From Priapulus caudatus (lineage: Eukaryota > Priapulida > Priapulimorpha > Priapulimorphida > Priapulidae): a stretch of DNA of 22,003 bases. The notes below the pieces were generated by a model that worked only from the letters and a program-made list of their open reading frames with translations, was not told the origin of the DNA and made no database searches. Positions 9,521 to 22,003 of this stretch are shown here, in pieces. The position numbers and the translations under genes were made by a program. The stretch's first letter is position 1. Each line of letters begins with the position of its first letter. Where the stretch lies: the NCBI RefSeq assembly GCF_000485595.1, contig NW_014577359.1:26177-48179 (forward strand), given 5' to 3'.

Positions 9521-10058
9521 CCTACGTAACTACCCACGTACTACCTACTTGACATACCTGCTAACTAGTATGTACCTGCCTCACTATCAAAATTTACTAA
9601 GATACAACATATTGCCTGCCTCGCCTAGGTTACTATTCCCCAACTAACTTCCTTTTTTACCTTAATAATTATGTCTAAACGGTATAAAACCGTGTTGCTC
9701 TAAATCACGGATGTAATGAATCATAACTTCGAAATAAACAAAAACACATTTTTTGTATAAGATTACCAATTATTGTGGTTACTTAATCAGCGATGAATTA
9801 ATAATTCATCGAGAGCGTAGAGAGACATCTCTGTTATGTAATGGATATGAGTTTGATTGAATTTGATGAGCAGTTATGTTGCAATGCCCTTTACAGTGTT
9901 ACCTCACAGTAACCTTGACAGTATCCTTACTAAGATAACATATCTGCCTGCTCGTCTAGGTACTTCCCCCCAATAAGTTCTTGTTTACCTAACAAGTATG
10001 ACGGTTTTAACCGTGTTGTTTAAACATGGTGTAACGAATCACAACTGGACTCGTTATA
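9521..10058 (+). repeat. Duplicated block Z, copy 1
   Basis: Matches 12506-13003. It contains two related tandem subunits, each beginning near AACATATCTGCCTGC (about 9605 and 9947) and carrying ACGGT...ACCGT and GATGAATT...AATTCATC hairpins. The first part, to about 9780, has many one-base insertions relative to the other copy; the remainder is clean. The second subunit here is full length, whereas the copy at 12903-13003 has lost about 30 bases. Confidence 0.88.
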
Positions 10059-10069
10059 ATAAATCTTCG

Positions 10070-10383
10070 TACAATAAATAATTCTTTATGCATAGTTCTA
10101 TTTACTGGATTAATTGATAATAATTATATGTTTAGGAAATTGGAATTTATGATTAGAGTTCGATAATTGGGCAAGTAACTGTCACGAAAAAGCCCACCAC
10201 CGACTGTCAAGTCACGACGTGAAAGCACATGAACGCACGCACGTATGCACTCAGCACGCTCGTACTTGCCCTCCCCCTGGAAAAGCACCCCTTGGACCCC
10301 ATGCCATTCACTTCTCCTCCCGATAATTACAAAGATGACCCTCCCACCATAATAAACATATATGGAGTTTGTGCAACAAATTA
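10070..10383 (+). repeat. Partial, diverged third copy of block X
   Basis: Matches the last 310 bases of block X (3507-3805) from GTACAATAAATAATTCT to TTTGTGCAACAAA, with clear substitutions and small indels. It follows block Z copy 1 by about 10 bases. It then passes into unshared sequence, not a (CCTA)n array, so the array is not an obligatory part of the block. Confidence 0.9.
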
Positions 10384-10756
10384 CTTGAAGTGTCTACGAT
10401 AAGTTTTACTTTATCAAACGTTTTTGGATGTTGTACAAAATTCTTAGGATGGCTGATTTACCTGTAGACTGTAATGGTCTTTGTTATCACTTATCCGGTT
10501 TAAGTTTTGAGCAGACCATGTCTTTTAACATGACCATGTATAGTAAACCTCATTCTCGTGTCCAATTGTAGGTTATATTGATGATAAATAGCAGTATTAG
10601 TTAGGGAGCGATTCATGATAGTATTTGTTGCATGATCTTAGACTGACCCTAGCCTTGCGTGCCATCCTAAAAAATTATTACGCAATGTTTGTATGTGAAG
10701 TCGAAGAAATTAGTGAGCATGACGGACTCTGAGAGACTTTTCAATGTCATTCTGGT
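10384..10756. other. Spacer without recognised gene
   Basis: About 370 bases seen once in the window. No open frame of note. The end (about 10711-10758) is the lead-in AATGTCATTCTGGTGC shared with the arrays at 7720 and 8871. Confidence 0.6.
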
Positions 10757-10920
10757 GCCTACCTACCTACCTACCTACCTACCTACCTACCTACCTACCT
10801 ACCTACCTACCTACCTACCTACCTACCTACCTTACTACTGACATACCTACTTATCTATATATCTACCTACCTACTTACCTACCTTACTACTAACCTACCT
10901 ACCTATCTACAGACCTACCT
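10757..10920 (+). repeat. (CCTA)n array 4, ending at an assembly gap
   Basis: A clean run of CCTA units to about 10830, then the interruptions seen in the other arrays (TTATCTATATATCTACC, CTATCTACAGACC), then ten N. Confidence 0.93.
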
Positions 10921-10930
10921 NNNNNNNNNN
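10921..10930. other. Assembly gap (10 N)
   Basis: Ten consecutive undetermined bases. The left side is a (CCTA)n array; the right side begins abruptly inside block X at the base corresponding to 2645. The true distance and adjacency are therefore unknown. Confidence 0.98.
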
Positions 10931-12090
10931 TATTGATGTATAAATTAGATAGATATATCTCTGGCATAGTATTTATAGTTATAATCAAGAGCCGTATAAC
11001 GAAGTTATACCTTCTTTATGCGCTCTTCTTTATACGCTCTTCTTTATACGCTCCCTCTTTATACGCTCTTGTTATAATATATTTATTTTAGCCAAGAGTA
11101 GTGCCCTTGTGGGCCGCTGTGCATAGTCATAATATCTTCTCACGCGTTACTCTCAACGACTATTGTAACACTGCCATGACTGTTTGGCTAAGGTGCAGGG
11201 GCACTTGGAACGTTTCAATAAAAAATATGGTAAATAAACACGGAATGAACTACCAAAGCTTTACTTCCTTTCCCCCATTATTGCCGATAACTTCCTGTAA
11301 TTTGTAAATGCCGTTTATATGCTCCTCTGCAATATATGAGTACCCACGCACGCCGCTGTGCACAAACAACAAGTACAAGCGTTTATTACTCTTTTTACTC
11401 TATTTACTCTTTATTCATGTCAATTTCATAATATTTTACATTGGAATGAACTGTGATAAATGACATACATGTATAATAACAAATAATGACATAATGTACA
11501 AACTATTGCACAAAAATTAAGTGAAAGCGTATATATAATCATGCAGTTCCATTGATGAAAACATAAACGAAAGTCCAGAAGTACGTGTTACCATCATATG
11601 AATTCATTCCAAGTATGGGAAACTCGCTAGAACTGACACTAGAGTCTATCAGGAATGAATAATAATAGATTATTAGTCTATTATTAGTCGGATAGGAGTC
11701 GTCACACAGGTCGACCCTTGCTCCAAACCATGTAATAACTATTAGGCCTATCTCTCTCCCTTTTCTGTTTCGATCTCTTCGGTACAATAAATAATTCTGT
11801 ATGCATAGTTCTATTTACTGGATTCTATGGCTAATAATTATATGTTTAGAAAATTAGACTTTAGGATTAGACTTCGGATAATTGGGCAAGTAACTGTCAC
11901 GAAAAAGCCCACCACCGACTGTCAAGTCTCAACGTGAAAGCACATGAACGAACGCACGCACGCATGCACCCAGCACGCTCGTACTTGCCCTTCCCCTGGA
12001 AAAGCACCCCTTGGACCCCATGCCATTCACTTCTCCCAATAATTACAAAGATGACCCACCATAATAAACATATATGGTGCAACAAAACCA
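10931..12090 (+). repeat. Duplicated block X, copy 2
   Basis: Near-identical to 2645-3817, the offset being 8286 bases and then 8280 after a 6-base deletion. It starts at the gap, so its real left boundary may be further out. Identity this high next to a gap fits either a very recent duplication or an assembly duplication of one locus. Confidence 0.92.
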
Positions 12091-12505
12091 CCTACCTATA
12101 TCTACAGACCTACCTACCTACCTATATATCTATTTACCTACCTACCTATCTACAGACCTACCTACCAACCTTATTACCAACCTACCTACCTATCTATTTA
12201 CCTACCTACCTATCTACAGACCTACCTACCAACCTTATTACCAACCTACCTACCTACCTATCTATCTACCTACCTACCTACCTACCTACCTACCTATCTA
12301 CAGACCTACCTACCTACCTTATTACCAACCTACCTACCTACCTACCTACCTATCTACAGACCTACCTACCTACCTTATTACCAACCTACCTACCTACCTA
12401 CCTACCTTATTACCAACCTACCTACCTACCTATCTATCTACCTACCTACCTACCTATCTACAGACCTACCTACCAACCTTATTACCAACCTACCTACCTA
12501 CCTAC
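12091..12505 (+). repeat. (CCTA)n array 5 with clean higher-order structure
   Basis: CCTA repeats with regular CTATCTACAGACC and ACCTTATTACCAA interruptions. About twice as long as array 1, but without the noise of arrays 2 and 3. It joins block X copy 2 to block Z copy 2. Its Tyr/Leu/Pro/Thr open frames are repeat artefacts. Confidence 0.93.
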
Positions 12506-13003
12506 GCAGCTACCCACGTACCTACCTACTTGCATACCTGCTAATATATGTACCTGCCTCACTACAAAACTTTTACTGAGATAACATATCTGCCTGCTCG
12601 CCTAGGTACTTTCCCCAACTAACTTCTTTGTTTACCTAATAATTATGTTAAACGGTTAAAACCGTGTTGTCTAAACACGGTGTAATGAATCATAACTCGA
12701 AATAACAAAAAACACATTTTTTGTATAAATTAACAATTTTTGTGGTTACTTAATCAGCGATGAATTAAAAAATAATAATTCATCGAGAGCGTAGAGAGAC
12801 ATCTCTGTTAAGTAATGGATATGAGTTCGATTGAATTTGATGAGCAGTTATGTTGCAATGCCCTTTACAGCGTTACCTCTCGGTAACCCTGACAGTATCT
12901 TTACTGAGATAACATATCTGCCTGCTCGCCTAGGTACTTCCCCCACTGACGGTTTTAACCTTGTTGTTTAAACATGGCGTAACGAATCACAACTGGACTC
13001 GTT
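12506..13003 (+). repeat. Duplicated block Z, copy 2, abutting the gene
   Basis: Two related subunits, at 12575-12697 and 12903-13003, both beginning ACTGAGATAACATATCTGCC. The second lacks about 30 bases present in copy 1. Hairpins include CGATGAATTA/TAATTCATCG (12759-12786) and ACCGTG/CACGGT (about 12661-12681). Homology to copy 1 ends at 13003, four bases before the inferred exon. Confidence 0.85.
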
Positions 13004-13007
13004 GCAG
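13004..13007 (+). promoter_or_regulatory. Inferred splice acceptor (GCAG)
   Basis: The reading frame of the large exon is open leftward only to a stop at 12980. Residues read from 13010 (DSDDYDLPEIPPVPP) resemble the rest of the protein, so coding probably starts at this GCAG. The pyrimidine tract is weak. An alternative is that translation begins at ATG 13094, which has G at -3 and +4. Confidence 0.55.
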
Positions 13008-17919
<4,912 letters not shown>

Positions 17920-17931
<12 letters not shown>

Positions 17932-19535
17932 GTAGGTAGGGCTATCTGGTAATCAGCTGTAGTTACCAACCCTTGCCATGTAGGTACGGCTTTCTGGTAA
18001 GCAGAGCTCTGTAGTTATCAGTGCTTACCAGGTAGGTAGAGCTAGCAGGTACTCAGCTGTAGCTATCATTGCTTACCAGGTAGGTAGGGCTAGCAGGTAC
18101 TCAGCTGTAGCTATCATTGCTTACCAGGTAGGTAGGGCTAGCAGGTACTCAGCTATAGCTATCATTGCTTACCAGGTAGGTAGGGCTAGCAAGGTACTCA
18201 GCTGTAGGCATCAGTGCTTACCAAGGTAGGTAGGCTAGCAGGTAACTCAGCCTGGTAGTTATCATTGCTTACCAAGGTATGGTAGGGCTAGCAGGTACTC
18301 AGCTGTAAGCTATCCAGTGCTTAACCAAGGTAGGTAGGGCTACGCAGGTACTCAGCTGTCTAGACTATCAGCTGCTTACCCAGGTAGGTAGGCTAGCAGG
18401 TAAGCAGCAGCTGTAGCTATCATTGCTTACGCAAGGTAAGGTAGGGCTATGCCAGGTACTGCCAGCTGTAGCTACTCAGTGCTTACCAGCGTAGGTAGGG
18501 CTAAACGCAGGGTACTCAGCTGTAGTTGATCAATGCTTACGAGGTAGGTGAAGGGAGTATAGCAGTACGCAGACTGTAGCTATTCAGTGGCCTTACCAGG
18601 TAGGTAGGGCTAGCAGGTACTCAAGCTGTGGCTATCCAGTGCTTACCAGGTAGGTAGGGCTAGCAAAGTACTCGGCTGTAGTTATCATTGCTTACGTCCA
18701 GGTAGGTAGGAGCCTAGCAGGGTATCAGGCTGTAGTTATCATTGCCTTTACCAGTCAGGTAGGGCTAGCAGGTACGCCGCAAGCTGTAGCTATCATGCTT
18801 ACCAGGGTAGGTAGGGCTAAGCCGGTAACTTCAGCCTGTAGCATCAGTGCTTACCAGGCTAGGTAGGGCTAGCAGGTACTCAGGCTGTAGTTTATGCATG
18901 GCTTACCAGGTAGGTAGGGCTACAGGTACCAGGCTGTAGCTATCTTGATTTACGGCAGGTAGGTAGGGCTAGGCAGGTAACTCAGCTGTAGTTATCAAGT
19001 GCTTACCAGGTAGGTAAGGGCTAGCAAGGTACGACAGCTATAGTTATCAAGTGCTTACCAGGGTAGTAGGGCTAGCAAGGTACTCAGCTGTAGTTAGCCA
19101 GTGGCTTAACCATAGGTAGGGCTAGCAACGTACTCAGCTGTAGGCTATCAGTGGCTTACCAGGTAAGGTAGGGCTAGCAGGTATCAGCTGTAGTTATCAT
19201 TAGCTTACGCAGGTAGGTAGGGCATAAGCCAGAGTAGCGGCAGCTGTAGCTAATCAGTTGCTTACCAGGTAGCTAGGGCTAGCAAGGTACTGCAGCTATC
19301 GCTATCGAATTGCTTACCAGGTAGGTAGGGCTAGCAGGTACTCAGCTGTAGCTATCATTGCTTACCAGGTAGGTAGGGCTATCAGTTACTCAGCTATAGT
19401 TAGCTGTGCTTGCCAGGTAAGTAGGGCTAACTGGTACTCAGCTATAGCTAGCATTGCTTACCAGGTACGTAGGGCTAGCAGTTACTCAGCTATTGTTAGC
19501 TGTGCTTGCCAGGTACGTAGGGCTAGCAGGCACTT
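17920..19535 (+). repeat. 48-bp minisatellite containing the splice-donor sequence
   Basis: Unit of 48 bases, about 33 copies, each carrying GCTTACCAGGTAGGTAGGGC followed by TAGCAGGTACTCAGCTGTAG. Spacing is exactly 48 between units at 18023, 18071, 18119 and 18167. The first unit begins inside the coding exon: its CAG|GTAGGT is the exon's donor. The middle units (about 18180-19290) carry many extra single bases, while the outer ones are clean. Confidence 0.93.
17929..17937 (+). promoter_or_regulatory. Inferred splice donor CAG|GTAGGT
   Basis: Strong match to the animal donor consensus, phase 0. Without splicing the frame would stop at 17950-17952, within the first repeat unit. Splicing to 20083 keeps the frame. 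Confidence 0.75.
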
Positions 19536-19752
19536 GGAGTGTCTCTCTCGCTGGCATGAAGTTTATTAAAGTCCTTATGGATACTTAGCGTGATAATAAA
19601 CCCTCCATTCATAATTCACCCGCTGATGCCATTTCGATGTCATTCTATTATTGATAAGGGAGTTTCTATTGTTACTGAATTGTATGGAGCAGCAGGCTGT
19701 AGCTCTGCGAGCGCATGCACACACGTAGGCGTCACGTTCTCCCTATAAGCCA

Positions 19753-20067
19753 TGTCGGAAAGTCCCCGCCGCCATATTGACATCAGATAAGAGGGGGTAT
19801 AAACAGCCCTTTTATAACATGGGTAGGATAGGACTATTCTAGGTTTCTGATCTATAATTCTCTTCATTAACATCGTACTTCAATTCACAGGTGCGTTTCT
19901 GTTTACATAAACATTTACAAATATGATTGTGGCCGTTTGTGATATTTTGCAATGATTGTGTTAACGCAAAAAACTAAAAACGCACGAGTTCTTTCCTAAG
20001 CGCGCCTCGGCCATTTTATACCCCTTTTTTCTGTGACCTACATAGCACAGCTGGACTTTCCGATCTC
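19753..20067. mobile_element. Possible decayed inverted-repeat element in the intron
   Basis: TCGGAAAGTCC near 19755 is matched by GGACTTTCCGA near 20053, and inside these GGGGTATAAA (about 19794) is matched by TTTATACCCC (about 20013). Pairing is patchy and no target duplication is seen. Its right end lies 15 bases before the splice acceptor. Could be chance. Confidence 0.4.
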
Positions 20068-20082
20068 ACTTATTTGTTACAG
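20066..20082 (+). promoter_or_regulatory. Inferred splice acceptor of the downstream exon
   Basis: CTCACTTATTTGTTACAG has a good pyrimidine-rich tract and a possible branch site CTCAC. The following sequence continues the upstream frame in phase 0. Confidence 0.72.
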
Positions 20083-20298
20083 ACGCTGATGAAGATACAG
20101 CAGCTGCACAGAACGACGAAGAGTTTTGTTCCGTGGTCGTGGAACCACGTGCGTCGTGGCGCAGAGGGGTTCGTCGCAGGAGTGAGGGAGGGAGACGCGA
20201 CCGCGGCCGCTCGCTGTCTGCTAGCCCTCACCTACATGACGCGGGTGATGGAGGAGGACCTTGAGGAGGTGTCGCAGTCCCCGACGCACACAGAGTAA
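20083..20298 (+). CDS. Downstream exon of the polyglutamine gene, encoding the helical C-terminus
   Basis: Adds 71 codons after LATNAYQ: it begins TLMKIQQLHRTTK, contains the Trp pair PWSWNH, a stretch GAEGFVAGVREGD, and an Ala/Leu-rich helix (AARCLLALTYMTRVMEED) before an acidic tail and TAA at 20296-20298. With the end of the upstream exon it looks like a compact all-helical domain of roughly 150 residues, unlike the disordered remainder, and probably the most conserved part. I do not recognise the fold. GC and codon use match the upstream exon. The stop codon overlaps AGA|GTAAGA (GT at 20295), a strong splice donor, so the exon might instead be internal with a further exon beyond the window. 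No AATAAA was seen within about 1 kb after the stop. Confidence 0.68.
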   Translation, partial: TLMKIQQLHRTTKSFVPWSWNHVRRGAEGFVAGVREGDATAAARCLLALTYMTRVMEEDLEEVSQSPTHTE

Positions 20299-20512
20299 GA
20301 GATGGAGCTTAGCGAGACGTTCAGTAAAATTACTAGTATCGCTTACAGGAAAATGTTTATTATTTATTTAGTGTTGAATTGTACTGGTATCGTAAGATGC
20401 GTGTGTGTAGATGTGTGTATTTATGTGTTTAAGTGTACGTGTGTATGTCTTCATGTACAGGGTGTATTTACGTGTGATTGTATGTACATATATTGATTTT
20501 TGTAGGGTTATT
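20299..20512 (+). other. Possible 3' UTR or intron start, GT-rich
   Basis: AT-rich, then GTGTGT/GTACGTGTGTATG-rich from about 20398 to 20490. No polyadenylation hexamer was recognised. Confidence 0.5.
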
Positions 20513-21774
20513 ACCTCCGCCAAGGGGTTGGCAGGAGGTTATGTTTTTACCAGCGTGTGTTTGTTCGGCAGATGGGGTCGTTGTCGTATCAGGTACTGCA
20601 GATATGTACCTGATCGAGGTACATATATGTATACACAAGTGTACCTGACCAATGTTGTTTCTACATAACCGTACCGCTGCGCTCCATAAATGTACCCAGG
20701 CGGGAAGCCTCGTTCAGTCACGTGGTATTGTCGTAAAAGCCGGAAACCGGTATAACATAGGAAGAATTTAGCGCCTTCTGATAGGCTGGAATTTGGCAAG
20801 ATGTCAGCCTCCATGACTTGTAGCCAAAATCTCGAATTATCTACCAAAAACCCTGAGGTCAGCTGTAAACTAATCGGTCCACGAACATAAACAAAAAAGT
20901 AGAACAAAAACGTATTGCATATAAGCCCCTACACGGCATATCCTGATACCTGTTAATACTGCCGTATACGCGGAACGATACGGATACGCAAATCGTATTA
21001 TCATTTCCTAACTAAACCAAACTCGGCAGCCCAGACCCTCTCATAACTTAAGATTAAGATGAAAATAACACATTTGCTCAAAGAATTGCAATTATCGTGA
21101 TATTATATGTTATATTATTGAGTAAAACATGTGTTTTTCATGGAAATACATCAGAAAACTTACTTATCTAACGGTTATAAACCAAAACAAACATTTACAA
21201 ATGGCGCTTGTTCTCTTGTTTTGAAGGTTTACGACATTCTCGTACTTTATCGCGTGGTTTTATATGCTGCCCGCAGGGCAGGTACGTTTATGTAAACACA
21301 GGGTACATATATGCTGAGAAGATACAGGTCTGGTACACTTGTGTATACATATACATACCTCGGGTACATATCTGTAGTACCTGATATGACAACGACCCCT
21401 TCAGCGTTTGTTCGGGGTGTGTTTGTTGGTTTGTGGGTTTGTCTGTGTACAGCCTAACTGAAAAAGTTATGGACGGATTGTCATAAAATTTTCAGGATAG
21501 GTCAGAAATGGGCTAACTTAGAATTGATTAGATTTTGGTCGTGATCCGGATCCAATTAATTAATTAATAAAATTTTCCCGGATAAGTAGAAAGGGTATAA
21601 TTAGAATTGATACATTTTGGTGGTGATCGCGGATCCAATTAATTAATAATTAATTAATTAAATTTCAGGATAGGTCAGAAATGGGTAATTAGAATTGATT
21701 ACATTTGTGGCGATCCGGATCAATTAATTAATAAAATTTTCACAGTGAGAGAATTGAGCGGCCTTGGCGGAGGT
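20513..21774. mobile_element. Dispersed MITE-like repeat with ACCTCCGCCAAGG ends, interrupted
   Basis: Ends are a perfect 13-base inverted repeat: ACCTCCGCCAAGG (20513-20525) and its complement (21762-21774). Typical internal phrases follow: GGAGGTTATGTTTTTACC, then AAAGTTATGGACGGATTGTC, then three tandem units of about 80 bases (21489-21735) containing TTTTCAGGATAGGTCAGAAA and GATCCGGATC with (TTAA)n. From memory, repeats with these ends and phrases are widespread in marine animals; I cannot cite a family name. Without the nested element it is about 415 bases. Confidence 0.8.
20568..21405. mobile_element. 838-bp element with 80-bp terminal inverted repeats and 9-bp target duplication
   Basis: The left end (20568-20650) and right end (21327-21405) are inverted repeats of about 80 bases, roughly 85-90% identical by eye. 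They share GGGGTCGTTGTC, ATCAGGTACT, CAGATATGTACC and TATGTATACACAAGTGTACC. Flanks 20559-20567 and 21406-21414 are the identical 9-mer GTTTGTTCG. The host repeat reads continuously when the element and one 9-mer are removed. A 9-base duplication with long inverted ends suggests a non-autonomous Mutator-like element; no transposase is present. Confidence 0.85.
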
Positions 21775-21794
21775 CTGCGCTCTCCGAGTGCTCT

Positions 21795-22003
21795 AGTTTA
21801 TATATGTGTGAAGATGTTCACACACACGCATGCACAGGCGCACGCATGCACGCACGCATGCACACACACACACACATGCTCCAATGTGACGTATTAAAAG
21901 AATATGGGTGCAAACGAAAAAGAACACGAAAGATACTCCGTGGTTTTATATGGAGCATTGCATCCATCAGATTTTTATTTCCATAAAAAAAGCGTTTTTT
22001 TTC
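21795..22003. other. Terminal spacer with CA/CGCATGCA microsatellite
   Basis: CACACACGCATGCA-type repeat at about 21819-21876, then AT-rich sequence with A and T runs at the end. The 60-codon ORF across the microsatellite is not credible. Confidence 0.75.

Larger units (their letters stand above)
17932..20082 (+). other. Intron of the polyglutamine gene
   Basis: About 2.15 kb, starting GTAGGT and ending TTTGTTACAG. The first 1.6 kb is the 48-bp minisatellite. The rest (19536-20082) is unique or AT-rich, with a possible decayed inverted-repeat element. Both neighbouring exons are in phase 0. Confidence 0.7.

Noticed and set aside
20568-21405. hAT element with 8-bp duplication
   Set aside because: The ends are not CAG...CTG in phase with an 8-base duplication; a 9-base duplication fits exactly.

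Overview
The window is nuclear DNA of an animal, probably a marine invertebrate; I cannot name the species. Support comes from GT-AG introns with long repeat-rich sequence, a protein with a CAG-encoded polyglutamine tract, interstitial TTAGGG-type telomeric repeats, a dispersed element with ACCTCCGCCAAGG ends of a type I recall from several marine animal genomes, and dense microsatellites. I see no bacterial operon, no viral or toxin gene, no RNA gene and no recognisable transposase or reverse transcriptase. An N run at 10921-10930, a single N at 7649, and tracts full of single-base insertions show that parts were gap-filled with uncorrected reads.

1-6305 is a nest of non-coding repeats. Two arms of about 1.1 kb, at 1-1038 plus 2587-2644 and, inverted, at 4591-5714, enclose a core. 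The left arm is split by a 1.55-kb composite insertion ending in a 441-bp inverted-repeat element. Directly outside the right arm lies a 286-bp MITE-like element holding telomere-like repeats, then a 25-bp minisatellite apparently built from arm sequence.

6306-13003 is a mosaic of duplicated blocks joined by (CCTA)n arrays. Block X is at 2645-3817, 10931-12090 and, partially, 10070-10383. Block Y is at 4041-4520 and 7160-7648. Block Z is at 9521-10058 and 12506-13003.

13008-20298 carries the only gene I can support, on the + strand. A long exon (13008-17931) and a downstream exon (20083-20298) join in phase 0. They encode at least about 1,712 residues of a low-complexity, probably nuclear protein: short DFPPPW repeats, polyglutamine with a one-base frame break, a basic cluster, SUMO-interaction-like motifs, a 27-residue repeat domain, a Thr-rich repeat domain and a helical C-terminus. 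The 5' end of the gene is not visible. The intron is mostly a 48-bp minisatellite whose unit contains the exon's own splice-donor sequence.

20299-22003 holds a dispersed inverted-repeat element (20513-21774) interrupted by a previously unrecognised-looking 838-bp element with about 80-bp terminal inverted repeats and a perfect 9-bp target duplication, then a CA/CGCA microsatellite and AT-rich sequence.
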